A stretch of 64,000 nucleotides of DNA, taken from Aphanomyces cochlioides. Taxonomy: Eukaryota; Oomycota; Saprolegniomycetes; Saprolegniales; Verrucalvaceae. Within the stretch, counting starts at the first letter, position 1. Every line of letters begins with the position of its first letter. Both the position numbers and the translations under genes were made by a program. The stretch lies in the NCBI GenBank assembly GCA_019828595.1, contig JAHQRK010000033.1:434001-498000 (forward strand), read 5' to 3'. The notes beneath the pieces were generated by a model. It did not search any database. It had not been told where the DNA came from and saw only the letters and a program-made list of their open reading frames with translations. Positions 29,899-39,846 of the stretch are shown in pieces.

Positions 29899-30382
29899 CA
29901 GTGCTCCCTCAGTTTTTGCTCCCCTTATAAATGAATATTCCTGTATAAACTAAACTTTATACTCATATAAAATTTCATGATGCATTTGAAGTCGATTCAA
30001 AATTTGAATTCAATGGTCTATTGTGCATGGACCAAGTGCATCATTTCTAGACGTGCCATCTAACAAAAGATTGACGATCCATCAAAAGACTTTGCTCAGA
30101 GACTTCTACAACACACAAAGACCAAGCAACATAAAGATCGTACAAGATTGGATATTGAAGCAATTTGGCCGATCGGTGCATACATGTATCTCTACAATTC
30201 GTACAAGGTCCATCGTTCAGGCGGTCGTTTCCACAATTACGCCTGGGCATTGGTTGCACGAGCTCTTGAACTGATGTGTTTCAATGGACCTCAAAGTAAC
30301 TCTATAAATGCATGTTTCAACTTCAAATATAACCTTTTACAATTTATATTTTAGGGCAGGAGCAAAGACTGAGGGAGCACTG
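29899..30382. mobile_element. 484-bp internally deleted pogo/Fot-like element
   Basis: TIRs of about 24 bp (CAGTGCTCCCTCAGTTTTTG left; CAGTGCTCCCTCAGTCTTTG right when reversed) with flanking TA duplications. Inside is only the start of a transposase. Confidence 0.87.
30053..30230 (+). pseudogene. CENP-B-type HTH remnant of a pogo transposase
   Basis: SNKRLTIHQKTLLRDFYNT, then IKIVQDWILKQFGRSV, matches the first HTH (psq/CENP-B N-terminal) of pogo/Fot1 transposases. The catalytic domain is missing by internal deletion. Confidence 0.7.
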
Positions 30383-30384
30383 TA

Positions 30385-30898
30385 TCGTCAATCAAAATAT
30401 CGCTCGAGACGAAGCCAACATCGCAGCTCATGACAATACACCCCCTTTGGCATTACCGTATGGGACACATACCACTTAGAATTATGATGTACCGTGCACA
30501 GTTTTACATGAAATTACCATCGCGTTTGGAAAACATTGAGTTCCCCTGCAACGGATGCCAACCAGCGAAAATGGTTGCTTTGCCAAAGCAAAAGTTTGCG
30601 ACTCGACGATGGATATTGGGGGAACTCAGACTGTACTCAGCAGTATTAAAGGAACCATGAACACGCCATCAAGAGGAGTTTTTAAATACATGGTCGCTTT
30701 AGTAAAAAAATGTCTGGATTCGTTTGACTCAAATTTCTCACGGATAAAAGTGATGAAGAGACTGCTTTTACTTTAGAGTATTTGTCAATTTACCGTCGTG
30801 GGATTGTGAGGTGTGAGACTCTCGTGCAATGTTAAACCTCTAACAAGTAATATTATAAGTTATACGAGTACTGCGTGATTCTCGCGCCACTTTCAGAA
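30385..30898. other. Non-coding flank, dispersed repeat inside
   Basis: No credible gene. The stretch 30776-30810 repeats 8999-9033. Short ORFs here have no recognisable domain. Confidence 0.4.
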
Positions 30899-31282
30899 AT
30901 GGCGGCAAGCCAAGGAAGACAGAAGCCACCTCCAGTAAGACCACCAGTCAAGCAGTACAAGGGTGAAAAGAACAAATACAAGAATATAGCGCGAGCTTAC
31001 GAGCACAAGCTACAAATATTAAAAACGTTCAATGAGAGTGGTTTGGAGAAAGCTCTGGCCTTGCACTATCCCCCATTCGATCGCACTGTACGTGAAGTTG
31101 AACGGAGCAAAAAACGATTTCGACCGATGGGACACGAACCGTTCACACCAGAAAGTGTCAAGCGATTGACAACAAAAGAGATGTTTTCTATCCTTCTTTA
31201 TCCATGTGACGCAACCACAAACACCATTCAAAGTGCTGTACACATTCTGGTTCAACCATTTCATTGCACATCGACCAAGTGA
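30899..31282 (+). CDS. Small basic protein of unknown function
   Basis: 127 codons from ATG 30899 (MAASQGRQKPPPVRPP); an in-frame non-ATG extension to 30875 is less likely. P/K/R-rich start, then a helical region (EHKLQILKTFNESGLEKALA) that could be an HTH, then a less regular C-terminus. Its last ~60 codons (from 31105) are also present in every tandem unit to the right (43615, 53693, 63772) without the N-terminus. This shows the gene was cut by the array breakpoint. It could be the first part of a transposase. Confidence 0.4.
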   Translation: MAASQGRQKPPPVRPPVKQYKGEKNKYKNIARAYEHKLQILKTFNESGLEKALALHYPPFDRTVREVERSKKRFRPMGHEPFTPESVKRLTTKEMFSILLYPCDATTNTIQSAVHILVQPFHCTSTK

Positions 31283-31440
31283 TTCCAAGAAATATACTGT
31301 TCAAAGTCTAACTGTTATATTTTCCATTGTGGACAGTGTATACTTGTCAAGTTGAATACAGATAATGTTGGAAAAGAAGTGTCCTACAGAGGTGAAAAGG
31401 AGATCGCGTGAAAGAGTAATGTCCTGAATAGAAAGAAGCT

Positions 31441-31445
31441 AAAAA
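31441..31445 (-). terminator. Pol III T5 terminator after tRNA-His, unit 1
   Basis: Five T residues lie three bases after the tRNA-His discriminator. Equivalent runs are at 43951-43955 and 54029-54033. No such run separates tRNA-Ala from tRNA-His. Confidence 0.75.
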
Positions 31446-31447
31446 GA

Positions 31448-31519
31448 TGCGCCTGCCGGGAGTCGAACCCGGGATGTCACGGCCACAACGTGAAGTACTG
31501 ACCACTATACTACAGACGC
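31448..31519 (-). tRNA. tRNA-His(GUG), unit 1
   Basis: 72 nt, intact cloverleaf: acceptor GCGTCTG/CAGGCGC (one T-G pair), D-arm region GTATAGTGGTCAGTAC, anticodon stem CACG/CGTG with loop TTGTGGC (anticodon GTG), T arm CCGGG-TTCGACT-CCCGG, discriminator A. The preceding base (31520) is G, so the G at -1 characteristic of tRNA-His may be encoded. It follows the tRNA-Ala 3' end with a single base between, implying a shared Pol III precursor. Confidence 0.93.
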
Positions 31520-31520
31520 C

Positions 31521-31566
31521 TGGAGAAGCAGGGTATCGATCCCTGTACCTCCCGCATGCTAAGCGG
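31521..31566 (-). tRNA. tRNA-Ala(AGC) 3' half, unit 1 (split by LINE C)
   Basis: Nucleotides 28-73 of tRNA-Ala: anticodon arm CCGC-TTAGCAT-GCGGG, variable region AGGTA, T arm CAGGG-ATCGATA-CCCTG, acceptor CTTCTCC, discriminator A. The matching 5' half is at 42454-42496, 10.9 kb away across LINE C copy 1. The T at position 70 pairs with G3, keeping the G3-U70 identity pair of tRNA-Ala. Confidence 0.88.
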
Positions 31567-31576
31567 TTAACTGAGT

Positions 31577-32118
31577 GATGATTAACGCTTACGCGGTGTC
31601 CGCTTAAACCGACTACGAATGAAAGGGGAGTTCGCATGCGTGCAGCCACACTCCCGGTGAAAAACCTCTGCAAGGACCAGAATAGGCCTCCCAGGAGGAA
31701 AACCAGGAAGTGTCCTAAATGGGAGACCCAAAATAGGACATCAAGTATGGCTGGCCAGTGTGGCCTTGGCGCTTGGACATCAGCTACAGCGGCGATCTCG
31801 GAATTCTTCCTGGTTCGTAGCCATGGGTAATGGGATGTATCCTGGCTTGACGTATGACCATTGGGATTGATGTAAGACGTCTTCGCGGGTCAGTAAGCGT
31901 GGGAACATTGAGCTTCGACCATCACAACGTCTTGTTCTTCGCACCCCAGAGATGTACGGTCGCGGAGTGATTCAAAGCGGTGATGCCGGTAACATAGTCT
32001 TCAGACACGTCGGAGACACTGACAGGCTAAGAACAAAGGCAACGAAGTGCCAGGAGGAAGAGGTCGGCGGGGCCGTCCCTCCTCCTCCCGGGAGGGAGTT
32101 ACCCCAACCCACCAAAAA
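31577..32118 (+). mobile_element. Element F: 542-bp insertion in the LINE C copy 1 tail
   Basis: The insert is absent from copies 2 and 3 and flanked by an 11-bp duplication GTTAACTGAGT (31566-31576 and 32119-32129). Its + strand ends in AAAAA, so it may be a short retroposon (SINE or truncated LINE tail). It contains a C/G-rich hairpin-like stretch near 32080 (CCTCCTCCCGGGAGG). I found no convincing A/B-box promoter and no ORF. Confidence 0.65.
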
Positions 32119-32169
32119 GTTAACTGAGTATATTAAAGAATTAATATGGCCCAAAAGGGCCGCAAACTA

Positions 32170-33792
32170 CACCTTTGCCCGATCAAGTTGAACAGTTTTT
32201 TCAATCAATGTGGAAAAGGAACAAAAAGAAAACGTTGATTTTATTACAAACATAATAAAAAACGATCCATTTGCACTCAATATGAAATCTTTTGCATCCA
32301 ATATGAACTTTTCATGCACCATACTGCATATCCTCCAAGCGCAGTGCCTTTTCAAGATTTCGTTGGCAAAACAAAGCCTCGCGCACGACCAGAGGCTGAG
32401 TGATCGAAGTCATGGAATGAAATGCTGCTTCTTCAAGCAAGGTCATTCGCGCCTCAAGGTACGTGTTGAGGTCAAACATGTCGTCTGTGCGTAGCGCAAG
32501 AAAGCGCTTGATTGATGCTTTCAGTACACTGAAACAGCTCTCAATTGGGTTGAGCATTGGGGAATATGGGCCTAAGCGAACAAGGCACATTTCGTCGTGA
32601 GGTACACAGCGCAATTCTGATTGCGAGTGCGCCGGTGCGTTATCAAGGACGATAACAACCATTTTGCCTTGGTAGTGCCGCTGGTAAGATTGACCGGCCT
32701 TTACTGCTTGATAAATCTCTTCAATGTAGGAAGCATTTTGAGCCATCTTGATGCTGCCTCTCTCGAGGCGATGGCAGACCAGACCGTCAGCTGTAGAAAC
32801 AGCGCACTGCACTTGAAGATTGGGGCCCTTGCTTGGCGGAAGAACAACAGTTGCTCGAGTTCTCTTTTTCGAGCGGCCTTGAGAGCGCTTACAATACAAA
32901 TTGTAATTTGTTTCGTCGTGGTAGTCGATGTAGTCGTCTTGTTGCTGGTGACGGAGGAGTGTTTGGGCAAAGACTTGTCTTTTTTCTTGTTGGCCTCGTT
33001 ATTGCACGTCACAGGCTCAATGCGGACCTGTTTCATGGTGTAAACCATGCCCAGGAGATGTCGACTGATTGTCGAGAGGGACAGCTTGACACCATCGAAA
33101 TCGAACGCCACGAATGTTTGCATCTGCGCGAGTGTGAAAAGACAGTTGGTGTTCAAGTAACCTTCCAAACCCTCGAGGATTGCTGGGGCCACCTTTGTAA
33201 GCACTTGACAAGATCCACCCCGTGGCAAAACTGCAGCACGATTGCTGAGTATCACACGCCGCGCGGTGGAAAGAGAAACGCCGTTGTGTTTTGCAACTGT
33301 CTTCCAGTCTTGGTTGCCTTGAGTAAACGCATCCAACACGCGACGTTTCTCTTCCGTCGTGGGGCCTTTGCATTCGGTAAATCCATTGTTCAATTTACCA
33401 TTGAGACGCTCTCTCAATGGTAAATTGAACAATGGATTGAGACGCTCTCTCAATGGTAAATTGAACAATGGATTTACCCTCGAGAGGATCATTGATGCCA
33501 AACCAACGCGAACGCAAAGACTCCGTGCCAAAAGTTGGTGTCAATCTGTTCGGTCAAGTGGACTCTATCCAATGGACTACACGGCCTCAGGTCGTCTAAT
33601 CCAATCGATAGAGTCCACTTGACCGAATGACCTTGGCGCCAACTTTTGGCGCGGAGCCTTTGTGTTCACATTGAATGAAAACGTTTTCACACTAAATGCA
33701 AAATTCAACATTGAAAAAACTATGAAACTTAATATTTTATATCTGGTTCACATTGATTGAAAAAAACTGTTCAACTTGATCGGGCAAAGGTG
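32170..33792 (-). mobile_element. Tc1/mariner transposon with ~43-bp TIRs in LINE C copy 1
   Basis: 1623 bp. The TIR CACCTTTGCCCGATCAAGTT (continuing to ...TCAATGTG) is present at both ends, with TA duplications at 32168-32169 and 33793-33794; copies 2 and 3 show the empty site (AACTAGACT). One transposase gene, frameshifted. Near its 5' side there are unusual inverted repeats at 33370-33475 and 33550-33650. Confidence 0.93.
32312..33531 (-). pseudogene. Tc1-like (DDE_3) transposase with a 1-nt frameshift
   Basis: The first frame (from 33531) holds an HTH (DWKTVAKHNGVSLSTARR) and the segment up to NNEANKKK. A one-base change in the homopolymer at 32979-32984 then moves the core into a second frame: YIDYHDETNYNLYCKRSQGRS (first Asp block), VVIVLDNAPAHS (second Asp) and YSPMLNPIESCF (Glu), ending at 32312. 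Near the N-terminus NPLFNLPLRERL is duplicated, because a palindromic DNA segment has expanded inside the gene. Apart from the frameshift it looks young. Confidence 0.87.
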
Positions 33793-33794
33793 TA

Positions 33795-35660
33795 GACTTT
33801 CGATTTTGGCTTCATAGGTCGCATAATAAATATGTGTTGCGAAATGTGACCTTGGAAGGTTCTTGTGGAAAATCGTCCAGTGTTGCTTAACCGAAATAGA
33901 CTTGGGTGTGGGGTAATTTGGAGAGACCATGGTAGAAAGAAAATGTTGCATGGCGATTCAGACTGTGAAAAAATTCAGCAGTATAGAGAAGAGCCATACA
34001 AGCAACTTTCTTTTCATGACCATCTTGATCCGAGTTGATGGTGGCGAGATACAAGGCAATTTCGGGTTGACTGTGGAGGACTTGAAAATTTGTATACAAA
34101 AGTCTTGATAAAAATTCCAAGTGGAGGTACGCAGTAAAAAAGGCCAAGTAAATAAAAGCTTGAGTTGGGGTCGATCCATGAATAAATAAATCGACAGGAG
34201 AGGAAGGCCAAAAATTGACAAAAGGGTCGAAACAGAGTAAAATCAGGCCCAAGGAAAATAAATTGGCAAGAGGTAGGAGCCCAAAAAATCCAAAAAGGTC
34301 GTGGCCAATTTAATTCGACCTCAGGAGGCCGAGTTAAATCGCTGGATCCATAGGAAAAGCTGGGTTTGAGGGAAAAGACCATCCAAAATAAAATGTTCTT
34401 GGACGATTTGGCCAGCCAAAAAAATCAACGAGGTCGGTTGTTCCATGACAAGCAAAGTTGTTTTCAGGAGCGTCTTCATCGGAGTTGATGGTGGCGAGAT
34501 AGAGGGAAAATCCCTTGTGGATAATAAACAGGGTAAAATATTTGGGAGGTGCCATTTTGACATGCGCCATGCGCGGATAGGTCTCGAGCGCGAGCGTCGT
34601 CGGAGCTGGATTTCGAACGGCGCCACGGTGCATGGAGCCACTTGGCAGAAACGTAGCGACGATACGTACGAAGGATAGCGCACCATTAGAATCGCCATAG
34701 GTAGCGTGTAGCGGGAGAGCGCTAGCCAAAACCAGTGTTTTTTCCAATCGGGCTTCTCGGCGGCCAAACTTGAAGGAGTCTTCCGAACGGCTATGAGATA
34801 GATAGCCATACTTGGTGTCCTCCATCAATGGAGGCTAGCGGTGGATGCACCATATTAATCGGTGCATATAGAGTAGATGTCACTCGGTGACCGTAGGGAA
34901 AGCGTTCGAGTTGTCCTGGTGTTTCACCGGTTTGGGTGACAGTCCAAAATGGGTTCGTGGTTTTGAACCATAGATCTGCAATATGTGCTAGTTGGTGTCG
35001 GCATAGAGCTCGATTCAACTGAGATAACAAGCCACTAAACGTAGAAATCCACGCAGTAGGTCGAGAGAAATTTCACTTTTGGTGACGGGTTGAAACCGGT
35101 TCAAAATGGGTGTCACCGGGTCGAATTTCCTTTCGAATTTTGTTTCGCGAGTTTGGCGAGGTTTGAGCACTCGCAAACTGGCACATCTTGAGGAGGAGAC
35201 ATGGGAGAATCTTTTAGGCACCGTGGCGCAATTTTCCCGAACAAAAAGTGTGCACTCGATTTTGAGATTTCGCCCCCAGGGGGAGACGTCGTAACAATTT
35301 TCAAAGTGTTGTTGTGAGAGAACCACTGCACTTTTTTGCAATCTAACGCTTGCGTTTGTCTGCTTGGGATGTCTAGCAACCCTGATGACCATTAGAATGT
35401 CTGAAATAATCGTCAGAGCAATGCCAGAGTTGTCGATAGTTTTGCCATTTTGGGTGAACGGATAAAGTCAAGTCGATTTTGTGAACGACTCGGCATGAGA
35501 TAAAGTTACTTGGTGTGTTCATAGAGCTCTGTTAGCTGGGGCTAACGAGCCCAAACGCATGAAAAGGCCAAGTGGGTCGCGAGAAAATCCACTTTGAGTT
35601 TTCCCATTGGTTTGGGTGACTTAGGTGAATTTCTTCAAAGGTTGCAATATAACATGCCTT
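33795..35660 (-). other. LINE C copy 1 3' UTR
   Basis: Long 3' untranslated region of LINE C (about 2.4 kb in copies 2 and 3, shorter here). It contains several medium ORFs (120-180 codons in copies 2 and 3) that are not consistently kept, so I do not call them genes. Two blocks (around 34000-34070 and 34445-34510) resemble each other (AAGCAA...TCATCGGAGTTGATGGTGGCGAGAT), an old internal duplication. Confidence 0.6.
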
Positions 35661-38600
35661 TTAAGGTTCCAAGGTCTCGTTTTGAGATTGTGGTAAGATT
35701 TGGGCAGAGAACCACTCATTCTGGTGCAAACTATGAAGCACCGATGTCAAGGAAGCCTTCGTGGAGTCGTCCAAGGAGGCTCGATTGACTTGGTACAGAT
35801 GCCGCTTTATAATGTGTCCTGCTAAGCTGGATATCGTCATAGGTGTTTTGTTAGGTAAATCTGGACGGTAAATCCGGTCGCACCGAGTTTTCCATATTGT
35901 ATACCAAATACAAGATAAAAAAATTGGCCACAGCAAATTAAATCCAGCTTGGAGGTCTTTGTCTTGGAGTGCTATAGGAGAGAAGAATATTTTTTCCATG
36001 GTAGTTGGCCAAGTAAAGTTAAGGGATCTGGCCATGGATTTAAATGGACTCCAACATGCTCGAGTATATGGACAGTCCAAGGTGAAATGTTTATACGTCT
36101 CCACTTCATGACAAAAAATACAAGTGTTCGGGATATCGTCCGAGTACTTGAATTTGTATCGGAGAGGTAAGGCTCGTATAAGCAGTCGATATATGAAAGC
36201 ACTATACGTTGGCAGAATAAATTTGGGCTGCCTGTAGAATGCGACCACTTTAATATTTTCCTTGTGGGCATAAAAATCCGAGGGTACCAATAAATGCGCT
36301 GTGGGTAAAACCTCCTGAGCTGATTTGGATTTAAATTCATGAGTTAAATCATCCAAGGTGGCATCAATAAAGGGTAAAAAGCCATCTTTAAAATTTCCAG
36401 CCCAAGTAATTTCGGTAGCCGTTTGCCGATAAGGTGTAGGCTGACGAAAATTAATTTCTGTGTCCTCGGGTGGAGATGGAAGGATAGACTTAAGTCTTCC
36501 GTGTAGAGCATACCACCATTTATGATCGGGAGTGGCTAAATGGCGTCTTGAGCATTGAGATTTAATCCAATCTAACAGGATTTTCCGATCCATAAGATTG
36601 CCATTTTCATCGAGTAGGTGGCGAACATGGGTAAAATTTAATTTTGCCAGTGATACAGCATAATCATAAGTCTTTGGATAGCAGTGTTCAAAGACAGTTT
36701 TCTCCAAGGGTAAGAATTGATTGTGCCAAAGTGGAAAATTTCCATCGACTTGTACTGTGGGAAATTTAAGTGGGGTTGGAGATAAGGATAACCATAGTCG
36801 AGTAAATGCTGACCAGAGAGGTGGAACCTTATCTTGGTGTGATATGGCTTTGTACATACTAGAGTGTGGACTCATGAAAAGGAGATCATAAAAATTTCCC
36901 CATGGACTGAAGGCTCTGGAGAGTAAATATTCTCCAATGGATAGCCATGCTGGCAATTTCGTTTGACCATACGAGTTGTGAGGTGGTGCTAGGAGTAGCT
37001 TGAAGCATTTAAAGGTCATGACCCGGTGTAGTTTTGACCACCAGTGGGTAGACGATTTAAATCCGAGACCACCTTGTGCTTTTGGAAGGAAAATAATGTC
37101 CGAGTTGAATTGATGCAAATAACGTTGAGTCGAATATGGATCAATTGTATCGCCGTGAATAAATTGCTTGGCGACCTTGTCGAATAGTTTGGCATATTCT
37201 TTGTCGATCGGAATAAATTGGAGTTGATACCAGAGCACAGGAAAACAAATTGACCTTAGGATTGTCACTTTTCCGGGTAGGGTTCGTGCTCGATAAGACC
37301 ATAATTGTGTTCTTGAGACCAATTTCTCCAATAGCGAATTTAAACGTGTTGTGGCTGTGATGTTGGGAGAAATTAAAAGGCCCAACGATTTAGCAGGTTT
37401 GTCATCAGTAATAGCCAAAGGTGCCAGGTCTGGAGGTAAATTGGCATGGGTTAATAATTCTGTCTTGGAGAGATTTAACTTGAAACCAGAGATATCACAG
37501 AATTTTTTGACGATGTCGAGTTGGAGTTGCAACGTCGATGTATTTTTGGAGTACAATTGGGAGTCGTCTGCATAATAGCTCCCGGTGTGAGTGTGATGAC
37601 CAATTCGTATGCCCAAATCTTTTCTCTTGCGTATGGCTAAACACATAGGTTCTAGCGCCAAGACAAATAAAAGAGGTGATAATGGGTCGCCTTGTAAAAC
37701 ACCACGTTGGATCTTAAATGGGTTGGATAAATGTCCATTGACAATAATTCGTCCACGACGATTTGAATAAAGCACTTTGACCATGTTGAGAAAGGACGGT
37801 GGAAAATTAAATTCCTTCAGGGTTGCCAATAAATAGGAATGGTTGACCCTATCAAAGGCTTTTTCAAAGTCCAAGAGGGCCACAATAGACTCGGAGGAAT
37901 AAAACTTCATAAAGTGATTCAGGTCTTCCAAGCGCAGTAAATTGGTTTGGATTGATCGACCACGAATAAAACCTGTTTGATCCGGGTGGACTATCGACTG
38001 AATGATTCTCTGCATTCGTTCTGCAAGGACCATTGTGAGGATTTTCACGTCGATATTGACCAAGCTGATGGGACGGTAATTTTTTGGGAGTAGTTTGTCG
38101 TCCTTTTTGTACAGCAGTACAATTAAACTTGTCAATTGGGAGGGTGCCAAGTTGGAGTGAGAGTTGATTTGGTAATAGTATAGCATTTCCAAAGCCAGGG
38201 ACCATTCATGGGGAAACATTTTCAAAATTTCGTAGGGCAGTGAATTTGGCCCAGGAGTTGAATTCCGTTTGGAGTGTTTAATGGCAAAATAAAATTCGTT
38301 TGCCGTGAGAGGAGCCCCAATAAATCTCTTGTCGTCGATATTGAGTCGGCGAGATATCAGAGTTTTTAAATACTTGGCCATTCTTTCCTTGTCAACTGCC
38401 TCATGGTCGCCATACAGGTCAGAATAAAACTCGTGGAGTGTCGAGGAAATTGATTGTTGATCAGAAGCAATATTTCCATTGGACATTTTGAGTGCCTTGA
38501 AGGGAGATTTTTGTAAAGGGATTGTGCGAGGTGGCTTCAGGTGAAATTTGGTACACCTTTCCGCTTTCTCGAGATGAGTTTGCATAGCAGTATCTTCCCG

Positions 38601-39746
38601 TAGGACTTTTTTCCTGTCATGGTATTCATGTATGGCAGCTTGAATTGTTTTGATACGTGCCATCAAGGACGCACATGGGGCGTTTTGGTAATCCCGAATC
38701 AATAAAGCCAAATCCATAGATAATTTCTTGAGAGGCCTTTGTTGATTTTCGACCAACTCGTCGTGTAGGTATTTTAATTGATTTCGCATGTTGGTGATCA
38801 TGGTGTCGAAATGTAGACCAACATTTGAGTTTAATTGGGTCTTGGTAAGGAAGGTTTCAAGTTGACGAGAGATAATGAATTTGGCCTTGTCATTGTTGAG
38901 AACCCATTGTGGTGTTTTCCATGGACCAGGTCCCATTGATACTGCTGGACGTTTGGTCAATAATTTGCAGGGAGTGTGGTCAGCATGAGGAATTAGTTCC
39001 AGGTGACGAAATTTCAGATGACGTAGGGATGCCATAGCAGACGAGATGAAAATATAGTCAAGCCGATTGACAAATTTTGGACTTGTGAAAGCACGTTTCA
39101 GTGGATTTTGTTGACGGAAAATGTCAACGAGGTGTAAATCTTGTAGCCATAGGTTGAGTTCATATGAGCCATGAGTCGCATGAGTCGAAGGACGGCATGA
39201 ATCTAATGTTGGGGAGAAAATAACGTTAAAGTCGCCACCAACAATATGAAAAGCTTCGGGTGGAAAATCGCGAGGCAGATCATTAAAAAAATCCACACGG
39301 TCGTGATAGTCGTACGGAGCATAGATGTTGTGAATAAAAACCGGGATATTGTCCAGAGTGGCCGATATAAGTAAATAACGACCACGGAGGAGAGGTTTGT
39401 CCCAAGAGTGGTTTAAATTGGTGCAATTGTCCAGAGGGCAGTCAGGATGAATAAATGTAGCAAGGCCTCCAGTAGGATGAGAGGTATTGCTGATGGAATA
39501 AATTGGCTCCTCGTAGAAGAAAGTGCCTTGTTGGTTGGTATGTTTTTTCCAGTAGAAATTGATTTTGCCATGGTCGCTGGGGTAAGGCAGTCGAGTTTCT
39601 TGGATAAGTGAGATAGAGTTTTTGAGGAGAAAGTTCTTGAGAAGGTGGTGGAAAGAGTTGGAGAGACCATTTGTGTTGAGAGAAAACAAGCTAATATCCC
39701 AGTCGATAATGGCTTGTGGTAGCGCGTTAATTGTGGTCACGGTCAT
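35661..39746 (-). CDS. LINE C copy 1 ORF2: APE endonuclease-reverse transcriptase
   Basis: 1361 codons, uninterrupted. Endonuclease (about residues 15-260): Asn24 in SLNTNG, Glu50 in IQETR, HNIYAPY, Asp172 and Asn174 in GGDFNV, Asp230 in NRLDYIF, and Asp256-His257 in HADHTP. RT (about 540-800): NYRPISLVN, Asp626 in LLDFEKAFDR, QGDPLSPLLF, and YADD at 725-728. A C-terminal C-x2-C-x7-H-x4-C knuckle (CIFCHEVETYKHFTLDC) lies near residue 1210, typical of L1/Tx1-type LINEs. It would nick the tRNA gene and reverse transcribe the LINE RNA there. It begins 100 nt after the ORF1 stop. All visible catalytic residues are present. Confidence 0.95.
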   Translation of the reverse strand: MTVTTINALPQAIIDWDISLFSLNTNGLSNSFHHLLKNFLLKNSISLIQETRLPYPSDHGKINFYWKKHTNQQGTFFYEEPIYSISNTSHPTGGLATFIHPDCPLDNCTNLNHSWDKPLLRGRYLLISATLDNIPVFIHNIYAPYDYHDRVDFFNDLPRDFPPEAFHIVGGDFNVIFSPTLDSCRPSTHATHGSYELNLWLQDLHLVDIFRQQNPLKRAFTSPKFVNRLDYIFISSAMASLRHLKFRHLELIPHADHTPCKLLTKRPAVSMGPGPWKTPQWVLNNDKAKFIISRQLETFLTKTQLNSNVGLHFDTMITNMRNQLKYLHDELVENQQRPLKKLSMDLALLIRDYQNAPCASLMARIKTIQAAIHEYHDRKKVLREDTAMQTHLEKAERCTKFHLKPPRTIPLQKSPFKALKMSNGNIASDQQSISSTLHEFYSDLYGDHEAVDKERMAKYLKTLISRRLNIDDKRFIGAPLTANEFYFAIKHSKRNSTPGPNSLPYEILKMFPHEWSLALEMLYYYQINSHSNLAPSQLTSLIVLLYKKDDKLLPKNYRPISLVNIDVKILTMVLAERMQRIIQSIVHPDQTGFIRGRSIQTNLLRLEDLNHFMKFYSSESIVALLDFEKAFDRVNHSYLLATLKEFNFPPSFLNMVKVLYSNRRGRIIVNGHLSNPFKIQRGVLQGDPLSPLLFVLALEPMCLAIRKRKDLGIRIGHHTHTGSYYADDSQLYSKNTSTLQLQLDIVKKFCDISGFKLNLSKTELLTHANLPPDLAPLAITDDKPAKSLGLLISPNITATTRLNSLLEKLVSRTQLWSYRARTLPGKVTILRSICFPVLWYQLQFIPIDKEYAKLFDKVAKQFIHGDTIDPYSTQRYLHQFNSDIIFLPKAQGGLGFKSSTHWWSKLHRVMTFKCFKLLLAPPHNSYGQTKLPAWLSIGEYLLSRAFSPWGNFYDLLFMSPHSSMYKAISHQDKVPPLWSAFTRLWLSLSPTPLKFPTVQVDGNFPLWHNQFLPLEKTVFEHCYPKTYDYAVSLAKLNFTHVRHLLDENGNLMDRKILLDWIKSQCSRRHLATPDHKWWYALHGRLKSILPSPPEDTEINFRQPTPYRQTATEITWAGNFKDGFLPFIDATLDDLTHEFKSKSAQEVLPTAHLLVPSDFYAHKENIKVVAFYRQPKFILPTYSAFIYRLLIRALPLRYKFKYSDDIPNTCIFCHEVETYKHFTLDCPYTRACWSPFKSMARSLNFTWPTTMEKIFFSPIALQDKDLQAGFNLLWPIFLSCIWYTIWKTRCDRIYRPDLPNKTPMTISSLAGHIIKRHLYQVNRASLDDSTKASLTSVLHSLHQNEWFSAQILPQSQNETLEP

Positions 39747-39846
39747 GATTAATATTTGGGTTTTGATTTTTTGACTTCAAGTCGTTGTGTTGGTTTGGGT
39801 CGGGGTGTGGTGATTGTGGTTTTAATTGATTTTGTGTGTTGGCGAG

